From positions 1 to 64,000 of the forward strand of contig JAJDXK010000029.1 in the NCBI GenBank assembly GCA_022823305.1: a stretch of 64,000 nucleotides of DNA, in the 5' to 3' direction. Source of the DNA: Alphaproteobacteria bacterium (GTDB taxonomy: Bacteria > Pseudomonadota > Alphaproteobacteria > UBA828). Of this stretch, positions 56,961-64,000 are shown in pieces. Numbering within the stretch: position 1 is the stretch's first letter; the number at the start of each line of letters is the position of its first letter. The translations under genes were made by a program, and so were the position numbers. The notes beneath the pieces were generated by a model, which was not told the origin of the DNA, ran no database searches, and saw nothing but the letters and a program-made list of their open reading frames with translations.

Positions 56961-57788
56961 TCAGTGAAATTTGGCCTCGTAGCCGGTCGCAATGAGCGTC
57001 ACGTGTGCGTCGAGGGGTGAGCGAAGTTCGAAAGCTCTCGGTTCCCGTGCGAAGTTCCACAACCGCATGAGATACCACTCGTCAGGCCGACTTTTCGCTA
57101 CAGCAAGCTCGTTCCGAGTGATGTGAAATAGGGTTCGCTCCCATCCGTTTGTGGTCTTGACCTCGATCAGCCGGTTTCGACCTTCGGTCGAATAGCTGGC
57201 AATGTCGTATCCGGCACCGTCGCCGTCCTCTTCCGATACCCACCGCACGCATCTCGCCAAGTCGGAACGGCCAACGCCGCTAAGGGTCGCCCGCTCATGG
57301 GTGAGCACGAGTTCCTCGCCGGCACGACCGAGAGCGCGGTTCCGCTCGGCTCGCCCTGCCGCGTCGAACTTGCGCGCGACTGCCAGCATCTGTTCGAGTT
57401 CGTCGGGCGGGAGGCTGTTCCTGAGCGTGGGCGGCGTTTCAATTTCCAGTACGGCTGTTTCTTGGAGACGCGGGGGCCCTTTCGGGCGCTTCGTCTCGTA
57501 TCCCTGATTGCGATGCAGCCATCGGGCGACAGCATCGGCGAGTGACATCTGGAAATTGAATGCGGGTCGGTACCCGGTGACCCAGCCCTCGCCGAGACCC
57601 TTCAATACGGCGCTGATATTCCGATGCTTGAATTCGATTGAGGCGCGACTGCGTTCGATCCGCCTGCGTAGTTGCTTGTTATGTTGAGCCTTGTTGTACG
57701 CAACCCCTGCGAGGTCGGCTTCGAGCATCGCGAAATAGTCCTCGACGATGAGTTCGTTTTCCGCATCTGTCCAAGGACCCGTCGCCAT
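56961..57788 (-). CDS. DUF3883 protein with PD-(D/E)XK-like nuclease motif
   Basis: About 275 residues from the ATG at 57788; an in-frame ATG at 57836 is an alternative without strong support. Residues 5-90 (SIEFKHRNISAVLKGLGEGW and GYRPAFNFQ) form a conserved helical domain. Residues 150-275 match DUF3883: GRAGEELVLTHERA (Glu158/159), GAGYDIASYS (Asp195) and RLIEVKTTNG (Glu209, Lys211), which is the PD-(D/E)XK nuclease arrangement. The gene is AT-shifted relative to its neighbours. It may be a solitary modification-dependent or type IV restriction-like protein. No methylase or partner is beside it. Confidence 0.82.
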   Translation of the reverse strand: MATGPWTDAENELIVEDYFAMLEADLAGVAYNKAQHNKQLRRRIERSRASIEFKHRNISAVLKGLGEGWVTGYRPAFNFQMSLADAVARWLHRNQGYETKRPKGPPRLQETAVLEIETPPTLRNSLPPDELEQMLAVARKFDAAGRAERNRALGRAGEELVLTHERATLSGVGRSDLARCVRWVSEEDGDGAGYDIASYSTEGRNRLIEVKTTNGWERTLFHITRNELAVAKSRPDEWYLMRLWNFAREPRAFELRSPLDAHVTLIATGYEAKFH

Positions 57789-57977
57789 GTCGGCCAGGCT
57801 AACACCAGTTTGGGTGGCGGTCACCGGCAGGACCATCCCGGGGAGTGCAGTAACCGGGTCCAGGTTGTTTCGTGGCGCTGGTGTCCCCGCCCCGCCGGTT
57901 TGACCGCAGGGGCGCGCTGCCTATCATGCGCGCCGTCTGGGCAGAGGCCCGCAGCAGAGCGATGAGGAGATCGGGGA

Positions 57978-59033
57978 ATGGCGAAGGGTAAGGCGGTCGT
58001 CGTCGGCGGCCTCGGCATGATCGGGCGCAACATCATCCAGGCACTCGAGGCCGAAGGCGGGTGGGAGATCATAGGCCTCTCCAGGCGGCCTGCGAACTTC
58101 GAGACCGGCGCCACCTTCATCTCCGTCGACCTGCTGGACGATGCCGCCGCGAGCAAGAAGCTGGCGGGCCTCACCGACGTCACCCACATCTTCTACGCGG
58201 GGCTCTCCGGCGGCGTCGAGGCGGAGAACGTCGAGGGCAACCTCAAGCTCGTGACCAACTCGGTCGGCGTGATCGAGCCGGTCTCGCCCTCGCTGGAGCG
58301 CGTGATCCTGGTGCAGGGCGGCAAGTACTACGGCGTCCACCTCGGCCCCCACAAGACGCCCTCGAAGGAGACCGACCCCCGCCACCTGCCGCCCAACTTC
58401 TACTACAACCAGCAGGACTTCATCACCGACCTGCAGCAGGGCAAGTCCTGGCACTACACCATGCTGCGGCCCGAGGCCGTGGTCGGCTTTGCCGAGGGCA
58501 TTCCGCTCAACACCGCCTCGCTGGTCGCGGTCTATGCCTCCGTCTGCAAGGAGATGGACGTGCCGCTCAACTACCCGGGGCCGGAGGCGGCGTTCACCGC
58601 CTTCAACAAGTTCGTGGACGCGCGCCTGCTCGGCCGCTGCGCCGCCTGGGCCGCGCAGAACCCGGCCTGCGCCGGCGAGGCCTTCAACGTGACCAACGTC
58701 TCGGGCATGCGCTGGTGCAACCTGTGGCCGCTCTTCACGGAGTACTTCGGCTGCCGGCCGGGCGTGCTGGTGCCGATGAAGCTCGCCGACTTCATGGCGG
58801 ACAAGGGCCCGGTGTGGGACGAGATCGCGCGCAAGCACCAGCTCAAGCCGATGACCTTCTCCGACCTCGGCGACTGGGGCTTCGCCGACTGGAACTTCGG
58901 CCGCACCTGGGACACCATCCTGGAAGACACCAAGCGGCTGCAGTACGGCTTCACCGAGGCCATCGACACCGAGCAGAACTTCATCGAGATCTTCGACGAC
59001 ATGCGCGCCGCCCGCGTCATCCCGGCGGGTTAG
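57978..59033 (+). CDS. NAD(P)-dependent PRISE-like/atypical SDR reductase
   Basis: A 351-residue Rossmann-fold protein. GGLGMIGRNIIQAL is the nucleotide-binding motif. VILVQGGKYYGVHLGP and NFYYNQQDFITDL are typical of PRISE (progesterone 5-beta-reductase/iridoid synthase-like) proteins, with Lys and Tyr in positions suited to catalysis. Bacterial members reduce activated C=C bonds in various enones, and the natural substrate here is unknown. The ATG at 57978 is preceded by GAGGAG. It is flanked by two AT-shifted regions, but its own composition is host-like. Confidence 0.87.
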   Translation: MAKGKAVVVGGLGMIGRNIIQALEAEGGWEIIGLSRRPANFETGATFISVDLLDDAAASKKLAGLTDVTHIFYAGLSGGVEAENVEGNLKLVTNSVGVIEPVSPSLERVILVQGGKYYGVHLGPHKTPSKETDPRHLPPNFYYNQQDFITDLQQGKSWHYTMLRPEAVVGFAEGIPLNTASLVAVYASVCKEMDVPLNYPGPEAAFTAFNKFVDARLLGRCAAWAAQNPACAGEAFNVTNVSGMRWCNLWPLFTEYFGCRPGVLVPMKLADFMADKGPVWDEIARKHQLKPMTFSDLGDWGFADWNFGRTWDTILEDTKRLQYGFTEAIDTEQNFIEIFDDMRAARVIPAG

Positions 59034-59483
59034 AGAGGACGGGCGGGGCGGCGCTTCTGCGCCGGATAAGAAACACAGCTCTCCCGCGGTCGGCGGGGGT
59101 GGTGCCGCCCCCTGCACCCCTAGAGCACAGAGATCACATGACGATAATAGGATAACCAGATATAGCGATCACAGCGACCCGCGAATAACCCCTTGACGTT
59201 CCTTGCGTATTCGGCCCCACGGCTTTCCCTCTCGCAAGCTTGATCGGCATATATATTGTCTATTCGCCATACCAATATAACGAATATATCCGATACTGCG
59301 TATATTGAGCGTGACTTAAATCCTTGAACCGGCGCGCACATTTTGCTACTTACTCAACCAAGGGAACCGGCTCCCGGCGATCAGGGGTCCAATCCTGATA
59401 CGCCGGAAGCTCAGGTCACCAACCACGTTTCCCTAGGGGTCGGGGTCCAAACCCGAAACCCCGCAAACTGGAGAACCAAAGCG
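59034..59483. other. AT-rich intergenic island segment
   Basis: This 450-bp gap begins GC-rich and becomes strikingly AT-rich at about 59135-59340, with many ATAT-like tracts. It then holds two hairpins (59374-59406 and 59436-59462) before the gene at 59484. No convincing gene is seen. A 73-codon open frame on the minus strand was considered and not accepted. The composition marks the left part of a probable acquired island. Confidence 0.6.
59374..59462 (+). promoter_or_regulatory. Twin hairpins with GGTCCAA loops before the island gene
   Basis: Hairpin 1 pairs CCGGCGATCAGG (59374-59385) with CCTGATACGCCGG (59394-59406, one bulged A). Hairpin 2 pairs GGGG-TCGGG (59436-59444) with CCCGA-(AA)-CCCC (59452-59462). 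Both loops share GGTCCAA, within a common GGGGTCCAA. Hairpin 2 ends 21 bp before the ATG at 59484, so the pair could be a 5' leader control element, a protein-binding site or a replication/recombination site. Confidence 0.55.
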
Positions 59484-60020
59484 ATGGCCAAGTATAGCAA
59501 GAAGGCCCGCGAGAAGATTGACCGTCGTACCAAGCGGTTACGGGACAACCTATGGTCTGACGCACCGACGCGAATTTGGGATTACCAAACGAGCGACGGG
59601 TGGCTCAATATTCCTCGCTCGATGCCGGTGATTATGAGGATACTTGACAGCCTCACCAAAGGCCAACCCGTTTCCGCAACCTATCTTGAGCTTTGGTGCA
59701 GGACCTACAATGACGGGTTCGTGACGGCTAGCCGGTTACGTGAGATGGCATTTTTTTCGGGATTCGATGGTGAGCGTGCCCATCGCACTTGGCTATCGCG
59801 CATCAAGAAGTTGCATGATTTGGGATTCATTGACGTCAAGGAAGGACCAAGTGGCCCAGTCAGCTACATTCTTGTCGAAAATCCTTACACGCCTCTACAG
59901 AAATTGCGTGAGGAAGGGATGATCCCCGATCGCTTTTGGAACGCTTTGATTGCACGAATGATCGAAATTGGGGCCGATGATCTTGACGATCCGTCTGAAG
60001 ACGAAGCAAGCGACACGTAA
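59484..60020 (+). CDS. AT-shifted island protein with possible winged-helix fold
   Basis: A 178-residue basic-then-acidic protein. It starts MAKYSKKAREKIDRRTKRLRD, with a central region (TSDGWLNIPRSMPVIMRILD, then AHRTWLSRIKKLHDLGFIDV) that reads like a helix-turn-helix or replication-initiator fold. It ends with an acidic tail (GADDLDDPSEDEASD). The ATG at 59484 has GGAGAACC upstream. Its composition is far less GC-rich than neighbouring genes. No named family was recognised. A plasmid- or phage-derived DNA-binding role is a reasonable inference. Confidence 0.72.
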   Translation: MAKYSKKAREKIDRRTKRLRDNLWSDAPTRIWDYQTSDGWLNIPRSMPVIMRILDSLTKGQPVSATYLELWCRTYNDGFVTASRLREMAFFSGFDGERAHRTWLSRIKKLHDLGFIDVKEGPSGPVSYILVENPYTPLQKLREEGMIPDRFWNALIARMIEIGADDLDDPSEDEASDT

Positions 60021-60055
60021 AGCCTGAGCGAACGGACTGGACAGCCGCTGCCCGC

Positions 60056-60934
60056 TCACCCCCCGAAGCGGGGCTCGGGGAGGCCGGTGCAGCCTGTGCC
60101 GGTGACGGCGAAGACGCTGCCGGCCTGCTCCTGGCCCGCGAGCACGTCGTCGGCGAGGTTGACGCGGGCGCCGGTGACGTAGAGCACGTCGAGCCCGGCG
60201 CCGCCGAACATCGGGCAGGTCACCTGCTGGAAGGGCATCTCGACGGTGCGGTCCAGCGTGCCGTCGGGCGCGAAGCGGGCGACGCACCAGCCGTTCCAGC
60301 GCGCGTTCCAGACGTAGCCCTCGGAATCCACGGTGGAGCCGTCGGGGAAGCCCGGCGCGCTCTCCGGCCCGGCGAAGACGCGCTTGTTGGAGAGCGCGCC
60401 CGTCGCGGTGTCGAGGTCGTAGGCCCAGATCGTGTCGAGGCCGAAGTCGGCGAAGTACATGGTCTCGCCGCCGGGGCTGAAGGCGATCGAGTTGGAGATG
60501 ATGATGTCCGGCTCCACCCTGTGCAGGCCGAGGTCGGTATCGAGCCGGTAGAGCGAGCCCAGCGGGCGGCCGGTCATGGCATCGTCCATGCTGCCGGCCC
60601 AGAAGCGGCCCTGGCGGTCGCAGCGGCCGTCGTTCATGCGGCTCTCGGGCGTCTCGGCCTCGACCTCGTGGATGGTCTCGACCGCGCCGGTCTCGGGGTC
60701 GAAGAAGCGGAAGCCGCCGTAGAAGGCGACGACCATGCCGCCCCGCTCGCGCAGCACCAGCGAGCCCGGCTCCTCGTCCACCGCCACCTGTTTGTATTCG
60801 CCGCTCGCCGGCGTAAACCGGCTGATCGTCCGGCCCTTGATGTCGAGCCAGTAGAGGCGCTGGTCGACCGGGCACCAGACCGGGCTCTCGCCGAGCTCGT
60901 CCCGGCAATCCACCACGCAGGCTACCTCTGCCAT
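60056..60934 (-). CDS. SMP-30/gluconolactonase/regucalcin-like protein
   Basis: A 292-residue six-bladed beta-propeller metal lactonase. Metal ligands are visible: Glu in ELGESPVWCPVD, Asn in SRMNDGRCDRQGRFWAG, Asn in IIISNSIAFSPGG and Asp in GFPDGSTVDSEGYVWNA. Such enzymes hydrolyse sugar lactones in the cytoplasm or periplasm. No signal peptide is seen. It is convergent with the island gene (35-bp gap), and tRNA-Val lies 47 bp upstream on the same strand. Confidence 0.93.
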   Translation of the reverse strand: MAEVACVVDCRDELGESPVWCPVDQRLYWLDIKGRTISRFTPASGEYKQVAVDEEPGSLVLRERGGMVVAFYGGFRFFDPETGAVETIHEVEAETPESRMNDGRCDRQGRFWAGSMDDAMTGRPLGSLYRLDTDLGLHRVEPDIIISNSIAFSPGGETMYFADFGLDTIWAYDLDTATGALSNKRVFAGPESAPGFPDGSTVDSEGYVWNARWNGWCVARFAPDGTLDRTVEMPFQQVTCPMFGGAGLDVLYVTGARVNLADDVLAGQEQAGSVFAVTGTGCTGLPEPRFGG

Positions 60935-60981
60935 CGCTCTCTCCCGCTGGGTTGCCGCCCGGACGGCGCGGCAGGCCGGGC

Positions 60982-61056
60982 TGGTGGGCGCTGCTGGATT
61001 TGAACCAGCGACCCCCGCCGTGTGAAGACGGTGCTCTCCCGCTGAGCTAAGCGCCC
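60982..61056 (-). tRNA. tRNA-Val (anticodon CAC)
   Basis: A 75-nt gene on the minus strand with acceptor GGGCGCT/AGCGCCC and encoded CCA. The D-arm is GCTC/GAGC, the T-arm is GCTGG-TTCAAAT-CCAGC, and the anticodon loop TTCACAC gives CAC, which reads GTG codons. All stems pair, one with a T-G pair. The next downstream gene is the SMP-30 protein; no attachment-site signs are seen. Confidence 0.96.
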
Positions 61057-61136
61057 GCCCGGCAGGCGATTAGAAGAATCGCGCCCGCCCCTGTCAAGGC
61101 GGACGCGGTGCGGGTGGAGCCGCAGCGGGAATTTCC

Positions 61137-61252
61137 GACCCACCTCTCCCTGTCCCTCTCCCCCCTGAAGGGCGGAGAGGGGACGCAGGCGGCACCGGCC
61201 TTCTCTCCCTCTCCTCCCCTCGGGGAGGAGAGGGCCGGGGTAAGGTGGGGGC
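61137..61252. repeat. Dispersed palindromic intergenic repeat, copy B
   Basis: This second copy of the element at 2561-2672 lies between tRNA-Val and the NTF2-like gene. CCCTCTCCTCCCC/GGGGAGGAGAGGG is a perfect inner hairpin. Outer ends pair as CCCACCT (61139-61145) with AGGTGGG (61243-61249). In copy A the same positions pair as CCCGCCT/AGGCGGG, so the changes compensate. This implies selection for secondary structure. It abuts the stop of the NTF2-like gene at 61260 and could terminate transcription. Confidence 0.8.
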
Positions 61253-61259
61253 GGAGCGC

Positions 61260-61727
61260 CTAGCCGGTCTGGTCGGCCCAGCCCTCGCCGTGGGCCGCCA
61301 TGAACCTGCCCTCGACCTTGATGTGGGCGAAGAGCCATTCGCCGTCGCGCTTCACCAGGTCGTCGTCGTACTCGGCGGCGAACCAGCGGGCCTCCTTCTT
61401 GCCGTCGACCATCATGGTGCACCACATGATGAGCCACCACCTGGCGTTCGCGGTGTCGCCGTCCACCGTGATGATCGGGTTCATCACCGGGTGGATGGCG
61501 AAGACGATGTCGTCCTTGATGCCGGAGAAGAACTCCCGGATCGCCTCCTTGCCCTCGTAGCGGCCGAAGTCGCCGCCGTCCCAGATGGCGTCGTCCACGA
61601 AGAGGCCGGCGAGGCCGTCCGGGTCGTAGCCGTGGTCGGCGTAGTAGCAGTACTGCGCCTTCATCCGCTTGATGTCCTCGATCGCGGTAAGCCGCGCGAC
61701 CTGCTGCTCCAGTGTCGGTTCGGCCAT
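61260..61727 (-). CDS. SnoaL/NTF2-like protein
   Basis: A 155-residue cone-fold protein of the SnoaL/NTF2-like group. Typical pieces are EDIKRMKAQYCYYADHGYDPDGLAGLFVDDAIWDGGDFG and IREFFSGIKDDIVFAIHPVMNPIITVDGD. Such proteins act as isomerases, dehydratases or binding proteins; catalytic residues are not clear. Two ATGs occur as GGGAGGATGACGATG; the second (61727) has better spacing from the Shine-Dalgarno sequence. It directly follows the thioesterase gene, and its stop is 7 bp from the dispersed repeat. Confidence 0.88.
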   Translation of the reverse strand: MAEPTLEQQVARLTAIEDIKRMKAQYCYYADHGYDPDGLAGLFVDDAIWDGGDFGRYEGKEAIREFFSGIKDDIVFAIHPVMNPIITVDGDTANARWWLIMWCTMMVDGKKEARWFAAEYDDDLVKRDGEWLFAHIKVEGRFMAAHGEGWADQTG

Positions 61728-61729
61728 CG

Positions 61730-62185
61730 TCATCCTCCCTCTGGCGGCGCGGCCTCGTCCTCGCCGTCGAATGCCCTGAGCTTCTCCACCAGCACGGCCG
61801 GCACCGGCGAGGGCCGGTGCGTCGTCTGGTCGGTGTTGACCCACACCACCTCGCCCGAGGCGAGCCGCTCGTCGCTCCCCCTGGGGTAGATCTCCAGCCC
61901 GAAGGTGAGGCTCGAGCGGCCGATGCGCGCGGTGCGCACGCCGACCTCGATCTCGTCGTCGAAGCGGATCGGCGCGTAGTACTCCACCACCGTCCTGACC
62001 GTGTGGTAGTCCTCGCCGGTCAGCTCCACCTGCTCCCGGTAGTCGTAGTCGAGGGAGCGGAAGTATTCGGTGATCGCGGTGTCGAAGTAGGTGAGGTAGT
62101 GGGCGTTGAACACGATCATCTGCCCGTCGACCTCGGAATAGCGCACGCGGAAGGGGAAGAAGAAGGAATACTCGGCTCTCGCCAT
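61730..62185 (-). CDS. Acyl-CoA thioesterase, 4HBT hotdog family
   Basis: A 151-residue hotdog-fold thioesterase. VRYSEVDGQMIVFNAHYLTYFDTAITEYFR contains the catalytic Asp segment of 4-hydroxybenzoyl-CoA thioesterase-like enzymes. EYYAPIRFDDEIEV and ASGEVVWVNTD are the other typical strands. It would hydrolyse acyl-CoA thioesters. The start at 62185 is preferred to upstream frames lacking homology. It lies between an acyl-CoA dehydrogenase and the NTF2-like gene on the same strand, which suggests a fatty-acid or acyl-CoA catabolic cluster. Confidence 0.92.
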   Translation of the reverse strand: MARAEYSFFFPFRVRYSEVDGQMIVFNAHYLTYFDTAITEYFRSLDYDYREQVELTGEDYHTVRTVVEYYAPIRFDDEIEVGVRTARIGRSSLTFGLEIYPRGSDERLASGEVVWVNTDQTTHRPSPVPAVLVEKLRAFDGEDEAAPPEGG

Positions 62186-62384
62186 GGCGCTGGGCTCTTC
62201 GCTCGGGATGGCGTGCGGAAGATTGTCGCCGGGGGTGCCGCAACGCAAGGGCTCCTTCCCTATGGACCGGCCTGTCCCTGGCGGCGCGGCCCAGCCGTCG
62301 TCCCGCCCGCCCTTGCCTGGGCGCTGCCTGCGGCGCGCACCCTTCGCACGCCCGGCGGCGCCGCCGGTCATGGCCGCCTTCGGG

Positions 62385-64000
62385 TCAAAACATCTCCGCG
62401 TCCATCGCGGCGCAGGTCGTGTCCACCTGTGCGAGCAGGTCGATCACGGGGCCCGTCCCCGCCAGCTCGTAGCGGAAGAAGTAGCGGCACGCGGCGAGCT
62501 TGCCGCGGCAGAACGCGGCCTCCTCCTCCGCCGGCCCCTGCTCCAGCAGGGCGAGGGCGGCGCGCGCCTGGCGCAGCCAGAGCCAGGCGACGACGATGTG
62601 GCCGAGGGCGTTGAGGTAGAGGCTCGCGTTGGCGAGCGAATCGCCGACCCGGCCCTCTGCCCGCGCCGCACCGATGGCTGACGTCGCCCTCTCGATGCCG
62701 CTCGCGGCCGTCTCCAGCGCGCCGCAGTGCTCGGCGAGCGCCGGCACGCCGTGCATGGCGGCGATGTCGGTACGGATCTCCTTCATCAACGCCTTGAGCG
62801 CGGCGCCGTCTTCCATGCGCGCCTTGCGGCCGAGCAGGTCGATGGCCTGGATGCCGTTGGTGCCCTCGTGGATGGCGTTGAGGCGGTTGTCGCGGTAGAG
62901 GCGCTCGACCGGGAAGTCCCGCGTGTAGCCGTAGCCGCCGTGCACCTGGATCGCGAGGCTGTTGGCCTCCTGGCAGAACTCCGCCGGCCACGCCTTGGCG
63001 ATGGGCGTGAGGATGTCGAGCAGCAGGCCGGCGCGGCGCCGCTCGCCCGCCTCGGGTGCCGTGGTCAGGTCGTCGAGATAGCGCGCACAGGTGAGGCAGA
63101 GCGCGAGCGCGCCCTCGACGATCGCCTTCTGCTTGAGCAGCATGCGCTTCACGTCGGCGTGCCGGAGGATGGGAACGGGCGGCCGCGCGGGGTCGCGGTC
63201 GTCGACCGGCCGGCCCTGGCGCCGCTCGCCGGCGTAGCGCAGCGCCTGGCGGTAGCCGGCGTAGCCGATCATGGCGCCGCTGATGCCGACGCCGATGCGC
63301 GCCTCGTTCATCATGTGGAACATGCAGGCGAGGCCCTCGTGCGGCGCGCCCACCAGGTGCGCCTCGCAGGCGCCGTTCTCGCCGAAGCTCAGCAGGCAGT
63401 TGGAGATGGCGCGGTAGCCCATCTTGTGGTTGAGACCCGCCACGGCCACGTCGTTGGCGACGCCGAGGCTGCCGTCGCCATCGACGCGGACGCCGGGCAC
63501 GATGAAGAGCGAGATGCCCTTCACGCCGGGCGGCGCGTCCGGGAGCTTGGCCAGCACCAGGTGGACGATGTTCTCCGAAATGTCCTGGTCGCCGCCGGAG
63601 ATCCACATCTTGCTGCCGGAGAGCCGATACGTCCCGTCGCCGGCCGGCACAGCGCGGCAGCGGATATCGCCGAGCGAGGAGCCCACGTCGGGCTCGGAGA
63701 GGCACATGGTGCCGAGGAAGCGCCCGGCGTAGAGCGGCTCCATGTAGAGGCGCTTCTGCTCGTCGGTCCCGTGCACGTCGAGCAGGTTGGCCGCCGCCTT
63801 GGTCAGCATCAGGTAGCCGGCGGTCGCGGAATCGCCCGCCTTGAGAACGCCGAAGCAGGCCTGCAGCAGCGTGGCCGGGAGCTGCATGCCGCCCCGCTCG
63901 TAGTCGAGCGCGGCCGCAGCAAAGCCCGCGTCCCGGATCGCGGCGACGCCCTCGTGCACTTCGGGCGGCACGCGCACGCGGCCGTTCACGAGCCGGGGCT
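62385..64000 (-). CDS. Acyl-CoA dehydrogenase, AcdA/DMSP-type (partial, cut by window end)
   Basis: The reading frame stays open to the right edge ([14 protein letters not shown]), so the N-terminus is outside the window. The visible part is about 538 residues. [34 protein letters not shown] and [11 protein letters not shown] mark the FAD/substrate domains. [21 protein letters not shown] is the C-terminal signature, with a catalytic Glu in [15 protein letters not shown]. The long C-terminal extension after about residue 430 is typical of this larger (about 600-residue) subgroup. It oxidises acyl-CoA at the alpha-beta position; the chain-length preference is unknown. Confidence 0.95.
   Translation of the reverse strand, partial: PRLVNGRVRVPPEVHEGVAAIRDAGFAAAALDYERGGMQLPATLLQACFGVLKAGDSATAGYLMLTKAAANLLDVHGTDEQKRLYMEPLYAGRFLGTMCLSEPDVGSSLGDIRCRAVPAGDGTYRLSGSKMWISGGDQDISENIVHLVLAKLPDAPPGVKGISLFIVPGVRVDGDGSLGVANDVAVAGLNHKMGYRAISNCLLSFGENGACEAHLVGAPHEGLACMFHMMNEARIGVGISGAMIGYAGYRQALRYAGERRQGRPVDDRDPARPPVPILRHADVKRMLLKQKAIVEGALALCLTCARYLDDLTTAPEAGERRRAGLLLDILTPIAKAWPAEFCQEANSLAIQVHGGYGYTRDFPVERLYRDNRLNAIHEGTNGIQAIDLLGRKARMEDGAALKALMKEIRTDIAAMHGVPALAEHCGALETAASGIERATSAIGAARAEGRVGDSLANASLYLNALGHIVVAWLWLRQARAALALLEQGPAEEEAAFCRGKLAACRYFFRYELAGTGPVIDLLAQVDTTCAAMDAEMF

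Noticed and set aside
59120-59341. 73-codon minus-strand open frame in the AT-rich segment
   Set aside because: It has no recognisable domain and no convincing ribosome-binding site, and AT-rich DNA gives short frames by chance.

Overview
The window is a 64 kb piece of a very GC-rich bacterial chromosome with short gaps, frequent 4-bp start/stop overlaps and GTG/TTG starts. An alphaproteobacterium is the best fit. The evidence is an NDUFA12-type complex I accessory protein (2759-3121), the hisZ-purA pair (25169-27630), anmK divergent from tyrS, CCA-encoding tRNA genes, and many amide/amino-acid (HAAT) ABC transporters and CoxLMS-type genes. The order or genus cannot be fixed from the sequence. 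No transposase, integrase, phage structural gene, rRNA or CRISPR array was seen.

Layout. 1-3.1 kb: anmK, tyrS and an NDUFA12-like protein. 3.2-8.5 kb: a minus-strand cell-envelope block made of a glycine-zipper protein, a CsgG/FlgT-like secreted protein, a small secreted protein, an LpoB-like lipoprotein and a large lipoprotein fusing a COG3014-type body to a YcfL-type domain. 8.7-10.8 kb: PhyH dioxygenase, Asp/Glu racemase-like protein and nucleoside deoxyribosyltransferase. 10.9-16.1 kb: a lipoprotein and an NDUFA9-like reductase, threonine aldolase, then an operon of an unknown protein, an enoyl-CoA hydratase and an asparaginase. 16.3-20.2 kb: a split glutamate-synthase-like amidotransferase (GlxB/C/D or MgsA/B/C type) with two companion proteins. 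20.3-22.2 kb: an AT-shifted island with one orphan gene and inverted repeats. 22.3-25.1 kb: two amidases. 25.2-27.6 kb: purA and hisZ. 27.7-32.3 kb: a ScfR/RamB-type regulator divergent from malate synthase and isocitrate lyase. 32.4-38.6 kb: a Tat-signal intradiol dioxygenase, a three-subunit molybdenum hydroxylase and a D-aminoacylase. 38.7 kb: tRNA-Gly(CCC). 38.9-50.9 kb: an MFS transporter and two complete HAAT ABC transporters separated by a fatty-acid desaturase. 50.9-56.8 kb: MetE-like, HyuB-like, formamidase-like, GFA-like and class III aminotransferase genes. 57-60 kb: a DUF3883 nuclease-like gene, a PRISE-like reductase and a second AT-rich island. 60-64 kb: an SMP-30 protein, tRNA-Val(CAC), an NTF2-like protein, a thioesterase and an acyl-CoA dehydrogenase cut by the window end.

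Together the genes suggest a heterotroph that takes up and hydrolyses amides, amino-acid derivatives and related nitrogen compounds, grows on C2 units through the glyoxylate shunt, and uses acyl-CoA chemistry. The two islands with visibly lower GC (about 20.3-22.1 and 59.1-60.0 kb), plus the moderately shifted DUF3883 gene, look recently acquired and are the best places for undescribed biology. The COG3014-YcfL/LpoB/CsgG-like envelope operon and the GlxBCD-like operon with two uncharacterised partners are the best candidates among native genes.
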